Assembly (NCBI GenBank): GCA_027574665.1
Contig: CM050653.1
Location: forward strand, 37,832,118-37,896,117
Source of the DNA: Rhynochetos jubatus
Lineage: Eukaryota > Chordata > Aves > Eurypygiformes > Rhynochetidae
Length of the DNA stretch: 64,000 bases
Direction of reading: 5' to 3'
Below the pieces are notes generated by a model. That model was given only the letters and a program-made list of their open reading frames with translations, was not told where the DNA came from and made no database searches. Shown here piece by piece: positions 11,101 to 26,100 of this stretch (position 1 is its first letter; each line of letters begins with the position of its first letter). A program made the position numbers and the translations under genes.

Positions 11101-14100
11101 CATGTTAAAAGAAGCTTGGAAGGGCTCTTCTGATCTAAATTAGGATTCTAATTCAGCTTTCTGAAGGATTAAAAAAAATACAAAAGATGTGAAGTGCAGG
11201 ATCTATTTAGGGAGGAGTCTAAAAATATCTATCCTGTAGAGTAAGTTTGCAGAACAAGATGTTTAAAACTCTGACCCTTGGTCTTGTCAAGCCTTAAAGT
11301 AAGAAAAATCACTATGAGAGTGAAGAACACTAGTTTAAGAGTGTTTGGGGGGGGTTGTTTAGCATTTCCTACATACAGCTGCAAGTCAGTTCTGCATAAC
11401 TGTGTTGTTGCGGAGGGTAACATGCCCGGCTTCTTGCAAGCGTCTCCACAGGTGTATTTGTAAGGAGTAGTTCTGATGTGTATTCTGTTGGCCTGCATTC
11501 AGTTGTTCTGAAGGAAAGGGAGCTCTGGTGCCTGAACAGGGTGTGTGTGATTTGTCTGCTGGGTTTGATGGGGAGGATGCAGGTCATCCCACGCGTGTCA
11601 CATAGACCTGGTAATGAATCTGGGGAATGTAATGTTGAGACACCTGCATCAATAAGCTAGTGTGCTGCTTTTACTTTCCATTTTTCCTGTGTCGTTTCCA
11701 GTGGATCCTTAGAATACTTCCAGCACTTTAATCTGAAACACGTGTTTCTGCCACTTTGGACGTTGGTTTTGTGTTTACTAGACTTACATCAGAGATGTGG
11801 TACTTGGGTTTCTGATATATTAGCAAGTGTTTGGTTAAAAAAAACTTTGGATTTTGAAGTTTGGTTTTATCAGACTTCTCAGACATAGTTCAAACTTACA
11901 TGAATGAGGGTAGACCGCTAGGTACACAAACTCACTTTCATGTCTTTAGCTTCCAGTAATAAGCAAGAATTAAGATTATTAAACAAGCTGTAGATCTTGT
12001 GATAACTGATTAGCCTCACTTGCTGTTTTGCACTGTCAAAATTGGTGGCTGTTGGGATGAGAATTTTGGGGTTTTTTTGCAGCTGAAATCAGGTTTAAAA
12101 TTGACTGCTCTGTCTTCAGGTGGTGAAGAATAAACAAACTCGAAGTGTTGCTAAACAAATTCCTTTTTCCTGTCCATTCTCTTAAAGGCATATAACACCA
12201 GAGAAGTTCTATGTGGAAGCTTGTGATGATGGAGCAGATGATGTGCTTGCCATTGACAGAGTCTCCACAGAAGTCACTCTTACAGGTACCAGTATTTCTC
12301 AGTATAAGCTGTTTTGTCCTTTTTGTCTGTTTTGCACTACCAGAAGATCTTCAGAACCTTAAACTGGTACTGGGACAACTGTTTTTATCTCTAGTTACAG
12401 TTTTAAAATAGTGCTGTGTATTCTGTCCTCCAAAGAACTTTGTGGGTAGCCAAGGTGATAGAAGCCTCTAGAAACAGCAATAAACTCTTACTATAAGTTT
12501 AGTTCTGTGGTGCAAATCTGGATTCAAATGTCAGTGCAAGTAGTCTTAAGCATGCTGAGGTCTTAAAAATTGTCATTTTTTTAAGAATGTGAAACTAATG
12601 CATAAAAAAATCAAAGAACTTACATTAAATGACATGAAATGAAGGCAATGGGTGACTTCCCTGTTGATACTTCAGGAGTTTGTACCTCAGTATTACTAAT
12701 CTCCACACAGAAATGCTGCAGTAATATTAATATGAAAGCAGTCATTCTTCCTTTCACTAGGCCTCTTGTATACTTTGTGTGAGACCAGTGTGCCCATGAC
12801 ACTGATGCTTTTGGTGTTGTAGTATTGTATTTCTGTTGACCCTTCAAAACTGTAAAGCTAGATACCCCAAGTCTTTTATTAGTCTGCATCTCTCATTACT
12901 GGTGTTTTATCAGATGAACCTGCAAGGTGTTTGAAGCAAAGGAAAATTCACATGCTGTCTTTCTGTTCTCCAAGCTCTGGGAAAATGCTTAACTCTAGTG
13001 TGGGTGGTTTGGTTTTTTTTACTTCTCTAATATACCTTTTGTTAATCTAGAAATGTGGATAAATGTGAATGTTTAACATGCTAAGACTTCTAATTGATAT
13101 TTGGATACCTTTTGGATCACTTGGTATGTTGTTTGCAGTACTGTATCCCTTGCCACATCTATGCTGCTGTTGGTAGTTTTGCAGCAGTAGACCAAAAAGT
13201 AAACTAGGTCTTCTGAAATGGAAATAGTCTGAGGCTCAGAAGTGGTAGGAACAAGCATTTATGGTTTGTTTGCCCTTGATGTCTTGATGGCTTCAAAACA
13301 AAAAGCTTCTGGAAGCTGGCGGGACAATACATTATTGAGGAGCCTACTCGCTGCACTGTTACGTGAGTGAGCTTGAATATATTCAGTCGAATGACTGTTT
13401 CGGTTGAACATGAGAAATTGGGTTAGAGTGCTTCCATGTCCTTCCCCCTCCACCCCCCAGCAGGCTTTGAAACTGTGATGCGTTGCTGCTTATACGTAAG
13501 ACTCTAGCAAAACTTGAGATTTGGCCAAGAAGCTTTGACAAACCTAGTTTAATAGTTTTCTGATACAGTCATGAAAGAAGCAGTCTGAAATTCTGACATG
13601 TTTTTTCTGCTTTTCAGTTAAGCAAGATGTTCCCCCTTCAGCTGTTACAAGGCCTATATATGGTATTTTGGGAACGATCCGGTTGGTGGCAGGTAAATGG
13701 AACTGTGCTCTTTAAAAGTACTTAAGCAAAATATATTGCTGAAGAAGCTTTAAAGACAAAAATAGTATTTGCAGGTACCTGAGGTTACGCTTTGATCAGT
13801 GTGATGGGCTTTCCTTGTGGCTGCTAGAGAATGGAGGTATCTTGAATGTTCACGGACTTCTTAAGCCTGTAGCTGCTCTAAAGGTGGGATTAGCTGGCAG
13901 CTTCTTGAGTTTTAAGGAATACATTTCAAATGTGTGCAAAGAACTTCATCTACTAACTCTTCGTAACTGTTCTGACCTTCGCTGCAGGATTTCATCCAGC
14001 AGTCAGATATGGGGTTGTGAAGCTTGGCTTTAAATCAGTAATCTTGGTACGTGAATAACCAAGAGTGACAGGGTGATAGACTAGTAGATGCCACTGTTCA

Positions 14101-17100
14101 AGTAATGATTGTGTTCCAACCATCCTACAAAGAAAAAGGAAATTCAACATTAAAAGCAAAAGGATAGACTAGAACAATTTAAATTTTAGGGAATTGTAGA
14201 ACAGGGTAAGAATAAGCTGTTGTCTTTATTTATATCTGAACATCACTGGGATACTTAGAAAGTCACTGCCACAAATAAACCTGATGTGTAAAGTTTAAGC
14301 TTCCTGGGAAGCAAGCATTGCTGTTCCAAAGATCTTTCGTGCATAGGCTTGTTAGTTTGAAACTCAAGTAGTCTCAAAAATCATAGAATCACAGGATGGT
14401 TTGGGTTGGATGGGACCTGAAAGACCATCCAGTTCCAACCCCCCTGCCATGGGCAGGGACACCCTCCACTAGACCAGGTTGCTCCAAGCCTCATCCAGCC
14501 TGGCCTTGGACACTGCCAGGGATGGGGGACCCACAGCTTCTCTGGGCAACCTGTTCCAGTGCCTCCCCACCCTCTCTGGGAAGAATTTCTTCCTGATATC
14601 CAATCTAAATCTCCCCGCTTTCAATTTAAACCCATTACCCCTTGTCCTGTCACTACAGGCCCCTGTAAAAAGTCCCCCCCCAGCTTCCTTGAAGGCCTGA
14701 TGTAAGGAGCATACTGAGTAAGTGTCTCCATATGTAGAAAGGATTTAAGTTCACTCGTTGCAGTATTTTCAACTGAAGTGATATATAATTGTGTTGAATA
14801 TAATAACTTCTGGCAGGGACTTAAAATGTGTTATGCTCATATTGTAAAGAACTGTGGATCTGGTGGAGTAAGAGCAGTGTAATGGACACTGTCTTAGGTA
14901 CTTAACAAACCCTGACAGTTTTAGAACTGTACTTTCCCAAGGGATAATGTTCACAATTTACAGGCTTGGTAATGACTTTCATTCATCTGGCTGAATATTA
15001 TATAGAAAATGGAAGTACTTAACAGCTTTTATTGGCCTGGTTTTTTAACTTTTCCACACACACACCCCACCCCACCCCCCTGCCAAAGCTTTGCCCTGGT
15101 TGTTTGTATACAGCTGTCAAACTAAAGATGGTTTCAGTCAATGTTTAGCTACAGTGGTGTTTGGCAGTTTTCTGTTGTCTGTTAACTGTAAAACTGGTTC
15201 CATATCTAGACACTGCGTTGCTTTAACAAGCATAAATATTCTTTGCCTATTATAGGGGGAAAATAAATTGTTGAAATAATACGTGAATCTCTGAAATCTC
15301 AAACAGTAGGTCACGTACCCAAATAGGAAAAGACAGCATTGAAAATTCATGTCAGATTTAATACATCTGTTTGTGCAGCATCTTTCCATCATGGTTGTGG
15401 ATGTAACATGCTGTTTTTATAAGGTATCTGGGTGCTTCTGACATACCAGCCTAAAGCAATATGTATAACTTGAGATGCAAACGTGCTAGAGCATTCTTAA
15501 GTGCTGGGATATTCCATCCAAATAACAGGTGTAATGCGAAGTGGGTGTGGTACCTGTCCTTTGACTAACTATATAGACTAGATAGCTGATAAAATACACA
15601 CCGCGTTGTATGGACAGGTGAGTTATCTAGGTATAGTAGTTAAATACAAATGATGTGCTGCACACAGTGTGAACTGTTTCTGCTTTGGCATTTATACTTC
15701 ATATGCTTTAGTACAAAAACATACTAGGTTTGTGAATCGTGGCCTGCTCATTGTTTTGCTCTATTGGAGTTGTAAGTATTGAGTAGTTATGAGGTGTAGA
15801 TGAGACACTTGTCCATCGATATCCAATTTAGTAATGTTTTTTGCTTTGTTACTTATGCAACCAGGAAAAAGGCAGACTTCCTGTATTAAATTATAAAACA
15901 AAACTCCCCTTCTCTTTACTCTATTTTGAACCTGTTGGGATAAATATTATTTTCAGGGTAAGATGAATAGGCATTTTGGGTTCTGTAGCACGCTTCCTTT
16001 CAGGTATTTCGGGCTTGCTCTGTGCTTTCTAAACCGCATTCAAGATCATTGGCCTCTTTCTGCGTTTGCAAGCCTAAAGACTCTTCAGACTGTCTTTGCT
16101 CTGAAGTAAGAGTAGCTGACACATTATCTTGTCCTCCTTTTTTTTGTTGTTGTTCCTTAAACGTTATGCTCACAGCTCTTGAGCTGCTCATTGAGAAGTG
16201 GGTAGCTTAGCCAGTGCATGTTGCTGCTGTTCCAGCCCCTTGCTGTTAAGAGCAAAAGTCCTAGGTGTAACTTGAAGACACCTCACTCCTTCCTATTGGT
16301 TTCAGTTTTCTGGTATGATTATAGGCTGCTTTCCTTACTATGTGCTTTTTTAAACTTTGCTTTCTGATTTTCAGGCACGTATCTTATTGTAATAACAAGA
16401 AAGAAGAAAGTAGGTGAGATTTTCAGTCATGCAATCTGGAAAGCAACAGACTTTGACATCCTCTCCTACAAGAAGACCATGCTGCACTTAACTGATATTC
16501 AGGTAGGTGGATTGATTAGGAGAGTGTAGGGGAATGTTACCTTATGTTAATGTCCATTACCACAGGATCTACTTTGATAAAACTGAGGTTTTCTAAGAAG
16601 CTCTTTGCACTATATTTTTTTCTCTGATTTATTCTACTATAATTGGTGTGATATTTGCGTATAGATGTGTATAAAGTTATGCCATTCAAGATGACACACT
16701 CACATTATGCAACTTAGATCAAACTATGGGGATGATACTCTCCATATTGTGCATTTTTCCCTCTTTTAAGGTGGTACACTCCTCTTAATGCTTCTTCCTG
16801 TTAAGTTTTTCTCGCAGCTTCACTGTTCTGATAGCCCCTCCAATAAGCTGCCTTGCTGTCATCTAATTATCTGTCTTGCTTAATTTATGAATTATTCAAT
16901 TGCACAGTTACCCATAAGGGAAGAATTGATTTTTAAGAGGGAGGGAAAGGATAAAGATTGTTTAAAACAGATGTGTTGTGGATTGCTGAAGAGTAGATAA
17001 GGGTCTCTAAGCAATGGAGGTGGAAGGGAATCTGGTGCTTTTTAGGAAAGGAATGAGGTTAATCAAAATCTGAACCAGAACACAGATTAGTTATTGGAAT

Positions 17101-20100
17101 AATCTTGACACAAGTTATACTCTCTTTTCAATTACCATCTTGTCTCGGGGGTTTTTTTTGACGGAATGTTTTTCAGGGAGATCAATGGCTTCCTTTTTGC
17201 TTGGAAGTTGCTAATATCAGTACTGTTTACCTCACAGGAATACTGTTCTCTGCCCTTTCTTGCAGAATTTGGTTGCAGAGTGCTGTGTAAGGTATCAGTG
17301 AACTGGTCTCAATATTGCAATCTCACGGTTTCCTTGTATGGTAGCCTCTGATGTCACGTGTTGCTAGAACGCTAGCAAAGTTCATCTCATCACTTCAGAA
17401 AGTAGTGGTAGCTGGTAAGAGTAAAATGTTTTGGTGCTGATAAATAAGAGCTTTTCTGTCTTGTTTTCTCATTGCAACAGTTGCAGGACAACAAAGTGTT
17501 TTTATCAATGCTTAATCATGTCTTGAGCATGGATGGATTTTACTTCTCAACAACGTATGACCTAACGCACACTCTGCAACGGCTGGCCAACACGAGCCCA
17601 GAGTTCCAGGAAATGAGCCTCTTGGAGAGGGTAAGGATTTAAGTTTACTTAATATCTGTGTCTTAGATGCTGTCAATCGGTTCTACATGGCTTAAGTTTA
17701 GTTTATACAGCTGATGTTTACATGATATCAAAACAAACCAGCACAAACTAAAGGGAAGTATATGTGAAGTTTAGGATGATGATGCTGAAATCCATGGTCC
17801 CATTGTGTTTAAGCTTAAGCCTTTTTTTACAATGAATTAGGAAGCTAAATGGTAGCAGGTACTGTTCTCTGCACAGTTGGCTGGAGTAAGAAGCTGACAG
17901 CAAGGGGAAAAAGGAGCAACCAAACAAGTATGCAAAGTACACTGTAACTTGAGTTACAGTTTGAGTTTGCTTCCTAGGGTGCTTAGAATAAAAGTGGAAC
18001 TTGACCATATTCTCTCCCAGGATGATGTGGAACAGAACTGTGGGGTTTATGGCTGTTGGCCTTGATGTTGTGTTCTGTCTAAACTATACTTATTACTTAT
18101 GTTGGAAGCGTGGATTTAATATACTGCTTTTGTCTTAAAGACAACAGAATCTCACAGCCAAGTGCAATTCAACCTGGAAATTCGCTTGTGCTTCCAGAGT
18201 TCCTGAATCCTTAGGCTGGTAACTTACTATAGTGCAGCATAAACAAGGTCTAAACTGCCGAGGCACTGAAACAGCGATGCCTTGGAAAGTCAACAGCACT
18301 TTTTCTACCTTTGCTGAAGAGGTGGCAGTGGAGTCAGGAAATGCTGTCTCTTAGTTGCTGAAACTCTCTAAGGTGGGGAAGCAGTACACTTTTTCCAGTG
18401 TTTTAAAAAAATAGAAAAAATATTTAAAATCATTTAATAGCTGGGGACTTTTTTGTATTATCAAAAGCTGCTCTGGCATTACTCTTGCCAGGGAGAGCAC
18501 TGGCTGACATGGAACATCAGTTTGCCTTAAAATCGTAGCACTTCAGAATGTTGTTTGAAAGGCAAAGTGCAGTAAAAAGGCATCAGTTCTCAGTAAATTC
18601 TGATTGTGGATGGTGAAAACAACTTTAATGTAATCTCACACTTATGTGGCTGCAGTATAACTGCTTGAAAAAAGGTTGGTGGCAATTGTGGGCATCTCCA
18701 GTTCACCTCTACAAGAGAAACCTGGCATGTGGTTGGTGTGTCAGTGTTCTGGTTTGATATTTGTTTGGGTTTTTTAAACAGTGCAGATAGAAGGAAATGG
18801 CCACAATATGGGGACACTGAAGCATCTTACTGTGTTCTTTTGCTAGTTCAAAATAGTGCAAGTAGGATTGGCACGGTTTCTGGCAGATAGTTGCATTTAT
18901 TCTTTTTATTAGACAAAGGACTGTTCTAACACTGAGCTAGAATTAACCCTCATCCTCAGTGATGTGTTGTCTGCCTGCCTCATCTTAAAATTGAGGTTTA
19001 TGCCACTTGCCCAGAGCCTGTGCTACGTTCTGCAGCAAGTGTTACTTGTGACTAACCTGATAGTGTTCTGGAATGTGCGCCGCAACCTGCTCAAGACCCT
19101 TTTGAGGTGAATTAGGGAATACGTGAAGTTGAAGAGGGTCATTTATGCAGTGGAATATAAATACTTTAATCTTTTAAACTACAAGTGTTGCTGAACTTTC
19201 AATTCTCAGAACTGTTGATTGTTGCATACAGGACTCCTTGTGTTTTTACCTTCTGTCCATTTCAGGAGTGTTACCTTGCTACTGTTCTTAATTTTGGATC
19301 ACTTCTTCAAGCCCTGTTTACTTAGGGCAAAGACTGGAATGTTGTTCTGATAGTGCAGCTCAGTTGTTAATGGTTTAGCATGCCTGCAGTGTCAGGCAAC
19401 AGCCTTAAAGGTTGGAGAGAACTGTTCTTTTTTTCACTATTTTAGGTTTCTAGGTGAGGAGATGACGGGTGTTCCATCTCCACATACATCTGTTCACCTA
19501 AGCTTTTGTAATGCATGGATGCGATATTACCTTTATTTTGAATCCAGCAGAAGTGACAATCTCTAAAAGCATGTTGACTTTTTTCTTGCTGCAGGCAGAT
19601 CCACGGTTTGTATGGAATGGACATCTTCTTAGAGAATTTGCTGCTCAACCAGAGGTAAGCACTTTGTAATGATTGTATTAATAGAGGATAAATAGACTTT
19701 TACTGTAAGTGTACAACAGTTTCCTGAAATCCTCTGTTATTTCAGAGAGTCAGAATCTAGCATAGCGTGGCTGTTCATCTTCTAGTTCAGCTCATCACTC
19801 TTTCTAATAGTGGCTAGCACCTTTCTCCGTGAATGCAGTTTAAATTGCGTTTGCCTAGTGAAGATGTCATAAAGCTGATAATTAAGACTGACAGTTCAGA
19901 TTCTTTCAGTTTATTTCAAATGAAGGCTAGCACAGTGTAACCTTTGAATTCGCTTAGTCCAGCAAATACAAGTGCATGACCACGAGCCTCAACTGTGGTA
20001 CCTCAGTGGCTGGACTGATCTGAGCTCCTTCCTATGACAGGCTTCAGGGGGGTGTTAAACTTCCCAAATTGTCTGCAAACAGCAACCTTTCCTCTCTATT

Positions 20101-23100
20101 GGTACTTTCCCATTTATCCAAGCGAGTGACGCACTGCTGCTATTTCTGTCTCTCTAACCTGTGGCGATGCGCTCTTACGTTAGACAGCACTGTTCCAAAA
20201 GGCTGGGTTGCGCAGTGCTTCTGAAATGGGAAGGTAGGAATTAGCAAAGGGCTGTTGGCCTATTCCAGAGGCCTATGCCTGGGTATATGGTTTGGATAGG
20301 GCTGTGCAAACAAAGCTTGGGAAATGAGAGAGGAGCTGTGGTGGGAACAGCACAGTTTGCCAAGCGTGGCTGGCTAATGAAAACAGATGTAGGAGGCAAA
20401 ACACGAGTTGAAAAGGGAGATAACTGGTATGTGAGGGGAAGTGTGACCTAGTGAGATGTGGTATTTCTGACTTCTAGTATTAGAAAATCTAAATTTTAGG
20501 TTTCCTTGAAAGACCGAGTTATTCAGGAGTGGCAGGATGGCAAAACTCCTGGAACAAGCATTTCAAGTATTAATCACATAGAAGTATTCCTTACTGAAGC
20601 CCTGTTGTTAACTACCATCCCTGCTGTACCTCCACAGCAGGATGTAAGCGAACATGTCAGAAGGCTTTCAGTGTGTACTACTGGTATGTTGGTAGAAGAG
20701 TAGATGCCATGCATAGGAGGACAAAGCTGCTTGGGCTTTTTGTCAGGGTCACTTAATTAGGGTTACATTTTCATTTTTTTCCCCTGCTGCCAGTAAGGGT
20801 TACATACATTGCTGTTTGAGCTTTTTTCCTCAGAGTTACTGCACCAGAAACCATAAGTAAAGGATATAAAATACATAGTACTGTCAAAATGAGAAACCAA
20901 CCAAAAAAACCCTCCTAGACAAAGCAGAGTCACTCACCAGTTTTAGCTGTCGTGTTTATTTTTAACATGTGTTGTGTGTGTTTCAGATCCATAGGTTTGC
21001 TATGCCAGTGATGCACGGATGTATCCTTTTATGATGTAAAGCTCAGTGCTGAATATGGTAGCCTGACAGCAAAATAGTTGCTGCTGAGGCTGCTCTATTG
21101 GCTACTGTAGATCTATAACACAGAACACATCAGAATTGAGTTATTAGTTCAGATATGAGCATTACAGATTGTTTGATATCCCACTCATAGGTTAACTCAC
21201 TTGAATGTTCTGCTTTTAAGGCCTAATGTGTTTAATTTTACAGGCATGATTTGCATAACTGTCTCTCAGTGGGATTGAAGGTGAAGATGAATATGGCAAA
21301 TGCTCTTACATCAGCCTTAGTTTTTATCTTGCTATAAGGATACCTTCACATAGCATTTACTTCATCTTTAAAACAGGAGAGAACAGTTTTGACTTGAAAC
21401 AGCCATAAGTGCTCTCTCTGTTGATGAATAAAAGGATAAGGAATTCTGCTGCAGGTTCCTGTACAGCTTTTCCTAGCCAGCTGCTTTTCCTGCACTGATG
21501 CTTTGGATAACGGCCTTTTTAGCAAAGCAGTTGTGAGTTTATTTTTGAGAAGGGAGTGTATGCTGTTAGTATGCCTATTGCTTTCTGGAGGTGGTGTTAC
21601 TTATGCGGGGTGTGACCAAGAGTAAGTCCCAGGTGCTCCTGGACTGGCAGTGTGAAAAGGACTGGCAAGATTGGACAGGGAAACTCATGCTGCATTCTCC
21701 CTAGTTCCTCTGCTGCAAAGGCACCTCACATGTGTGCAGGGAACAGCTTCCTGACTGGATCAGTTGCTCTGGTAGGGCTGTTAGCAGCTGGCAGATCTCC
21801 AGTCCTTCATTTAATGGAAAATGGTGTGGGAGTAGGTGGAGAGGCAAGGAAAGATAGCAAGAGGGAACTGTCAGAGCAACCTAATCCTTATCCTGCAGGC
21901 CCTGGGTGGAAAAGTCTGGGTGGATTGCAATTAGTGATTGGTGACTGCAATTAACACCTTCCTCTGTCCTGTTTTCACTATATAAATAATTAGCATAGGT
22001 AATGTATGCTTTGCTGTAATTCTAATACTAACCAAACACCTTGGAGACCCCAGGAATTGGAAGAAACTGGGTTTTTAGTGATGAAAAGGATAGGAAGAGC
22101 CCTGAGCAGAACGGTTACAGTGCCACTAGCAGTTAATAAAATCCAAGGCTCCTTTTTTTTCTCTAATATAAACCTGAATGTATTTTGTTCAACTATCTGG
22201 ACTGGGGTTCTAAGCTTGCAGTGATGAGAGATGATGGACCTGGGTAATTGAGACTTTGATAGCCTAAACCACATTTAATATTTCCCTTGCTACTCCAAAA
22301 AAAACCTTGACACCTAAATGTCTCTTCCTTGTGTGTGGAAGTAGCCAGTAGCAAGTTGCCGTTGAAGTTAGGACAGAGGTTGCAGGCAGAAAATGGGCTG
22401 ACATTTGCTGAACAGTTAAGTTTAGCGGTAACCTTTCTCGCAGGAAACTGTTGGCCGTACAAGTGTTGGATTAAAGGGTGTAGGACCTGGCAGTAATTTT
22501 CCATGAAAGTGGATAAATAGGTCTCTTGCACAGTTTTGAATTATGAGAACATTCTGGGTTATGTAGGGCCAATTTGTATTATTTTTACTTCCTCGCAAAC
22601 AGTATTAGCCCAAATGCACACATAAATTGACGTTCCATGTATGCAGTTGGTGTGCTCTAACACAGGTGTTCACGGGTGACACAGCTGCTTCATGGCCCAT
22701 TTGAATCCTAAGTGGAGAACGCAGATTTCCTGTCTGTGGTGCGCGTGCTGATCCCAATATTAAGTTACTCTCAAGTTTAACGTTCAACTGCTATTGGTGT
22801 GTGAAATGTGTACAAGCTCCTTTGAATGTGGTCACTTGGTTCCTTGCTGTTTCCTGCCTCTTGATGTATCAGAAATATCCCACTGAAATTTGGGGTTTTT
22901 TCCTTAGTGCTATTCATCAGTTATCACTATGCACTCTTGTTCTATTAACGGCAAGTGTTTTGACTGGCTCCTTGTTTCCAGGAGAAGCTGTTTCAGGGCT
23001 GGTGTACGCTACTATGTAAGAGGTAAAATAACAAATTGATTTATTTGACAAATAATGTGAAGTCCTTATATATGTGTGACTTACCTTTAGGGGTAATTGC

Positions 23101-26100
23101 TCTATGGTGACTTGAACAAAAGTGCTTGTAACAGCTTGTCTCAGGAGGGCTTTGCTCCAAACAAAATATTAGGAACCTGTATGATGAACTGAAGCATGTT
23201 CTGGTATTTATTAAAACTGGCTCCTCTTTATTCTTCCTAGAGGTAACTGCAGAAGTTTTGTAGGGTTTTTTTAACGCTTTACCTTTTTCATTGGAGTTAA
23301 ATGCAAGTGTAGTGGCCCTTCTGGCCTTCGCAGAAAAATCAACTAAGAGCATCATTAGTGCTGGCAGGGGAGCCCCGAAAAGTGCTGTTCTCTGATTGTT
23401 TCAACTTAAAAAGTGAGCAGGGAAATGGGTTTAAATTTCTGTTCTTGGTCCCAACATCACTGCTTTCGAAGGAATTGGTCAGTTTCTGCAGTACCATTCC
23501 AATTGAATTGGGAATACTTGGGTGTCAAAGCACTCATGTTTGATTTTGTATTAAACTACTCTGTTTCTAGGACTGTAAACATCAAAACATTGTTTAGGCA
23601 CAACTGTGCTTCTTCAAGCTAAGTTTAGTACAGATCATGTTAAACTCTTGCCAAAGTTGTGTTTAATTTACTACCTTCAGGCAGCTCTGTGGTATTTTCA
23701 CGCTTTCTACGAGCACTTAAAAGGGGAGGGTAGGAAGCCTTTCGCTGATACCCCGTGGCAGCCTGTCTGAGCTGGTTAACAAGGTCTCTTCCCTACCTAG
23801 GTATTGATTCAGAAGGACATGCTGCTAACTTTGTTGAAACAGAACAAATTGTGCATTACAAGGGGAGCAAAGCATCGTTTGTTCAGGTAAAGTCAGTGTA
23901 AGGAACTGCACAGATAGATAACTCTGTTTCTAAACATAGATTATATACAAGATGTGCATGTGCACAAATAAACAAGCCCAGTCTGCTTGATTCCTAAATA
24001 ACAAATGAGTTTGTAAGTCTTGATGCTTAAAACTGTTTCCATTCTGTTGCAGACACGTGGATCGATTCCTTTTTTCTGGTCTCAAAGACCAAACCTCAAG
24101 TACAAGCCAAAGCCACAGATCAGCAAGTCAGTAAATCATGTATGTGAGTGTTTGTCTCTGGGGGTTTTAATACGTTCCTGTGTCTGTGCAATAGGGTGAC
24201 AAACTCGGAAGGATGAAACTCGGCAATACTGGATTGAGCTTTATTTTTAAAAAGTAGTAGCGAGAAGCCTTGCACTCCTTTAGATGAGTTCAGAGGCTGA
24301 AAAATAAATACAGAATCAATGGGGGGGTAGTTTTCTCTTTTGGTTCTTGTTTGCAGCAGTTCTAGTAGCTGCAGAATACTCGTTATCTGTGGCATATTTA
24401 ATAAGGAGGGCTGAATGGAGTGGGGGGATGAAAGTAGAAATGTCTTAGCACAACAGAGAACATCAAACACTTGGTTATAAAACTACCTATGCAATATCAT
24501 CAAAAAGATGATTATAGAGGCTTCTTGTAAACCACAGGTCTTAATAGTAGCGTACCTCTGTCAACACACTTCCTTTCTCTTCTAGATGGATGGCTTCCAA
24601 AGGCACTTTGACTCACAAATAATTAGCTATGGAAAGCAAATGATTGTCAACTTGGTATGCTTTTACTTTTTCTTCTTGAAAAAGCTCTTGTTCTTCTAAA
24701 GCAGGATTTTGAGTAAAACTGTCTTTTTTCCCCTTTTTCTCAGGTTAACCAAAAAGGTTCAGAGAAGCCTCTTGAGCAAACATTTGCAAAAATGGTAAAC
24801 AGCATGGCAAATGGAATGGTCAGGTACGTGTGAACTGATACATTCTGGTTCTTTTAGAAGTTGAGCATTGCCTCTGAGCCCCAGTGTGATCAGTTCTTTG
24901 GGGGCCTTCACCAACTCTGACTTGAGTTTTATTTTGTGAAGTAACTTGCATATTACTGATGCCCCTACCTCGGTGCTCACGTTATAAGCAGAAGTGAGAC
25001 TTTGAAGTGAATATGGGACAGAGAGGAGACAGACACAATAAAGAGAGGAGCTCAGGCAATGCTAATGCCCGTATTGGCGTAATTGTATGCTATGGGAACT
25101 GTGGAGAGCTGCTGCATTTCAGGAAAAAGAAATCATGCCCTGTAGAACTAGCTTCTGGCAAAAGGGCTTGGTTACGTCGCTGACATAGCACGGGAGTGCT
25201 GCGTGGGAGCAAAACGGTACTGAGTTAAAGGAGGAAACAGCAAGGGGAACATGTCACTTAAATGTCTGGACCTCGGTGTAACAATGGGCCAAGAAACTGG
25301 AGAATGCACCTCAATCACAAGAGAAATTCCATCTCTTTGTGGGAATCCTGAGTGCAGTGCACAACTTTACAACCTGCCTGTGCTTGCTTTCACTGACTTG
25401 TAGAGCAAGGGCTGGCATCCAGCTCCCACAGAGACTTACCTCTGCCTTTTTCTTGAAATTACTGTATAGTTTATTGTCACTCATGTATGTCAAAGGGCAA
25501 AATCCTACTGTAAGAGAAAAGACATGGTTTAATAAAGTTTCACTTCCATCCAAGCACAACTAAGGAATTGCAGAATATAATCAATGCCCTTATAAATCCT
25601 GGCATACTTTGGATTTTTTCCAAGCTTTTTTCTGCTTGTATGCCCTGCTGCTGCCTTCACCTGGATATAGATGTCTGTGTGCTTCTTTTACTACCCTCAG
25701 GGGCATATTGGTGTGTGGGTGTAGATTTTTTTTTTGTCTTCTATTGAAAAAGACCACTTCTAAGGTAAGCTCTGTCCTCACCTCGCACCTAGGCTGGTGT
25801 TGATACCTTAGCTCTACAAAGCCTGTGGAATTCTGGACATCTTTGCTATAAAGTCACCTGGTGGAAACGAGGATGTAAAATTCTGTCAGGGTGTGTTCTG
25901 CCTATGTTAAAGCCGTATTTGTCAGCCCCGTTTTTGTAATGATGCTGAAATCCTTTTTCTTTGTTCATCAGTTTAGGTGGTGTTTACTTGCCAGGTTAAG
26001 ACTTGAGTCTTCAGCGTATATATAACATCTTACTTTATGCAAATAGTCTGGAAAAACTTGGCAAATACTAACTTTGGGATTATGAGTACTCGAGGGGAGG

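Noticed and set aside
17770..25960. TGATG...CTGA patterns in SACM1L introns (near 17777 and 25937), considered as C/D box snoRNAs
   Set aside because: The C-like and D-like motifs are adjacent, with no guide region or terminal stem between them.
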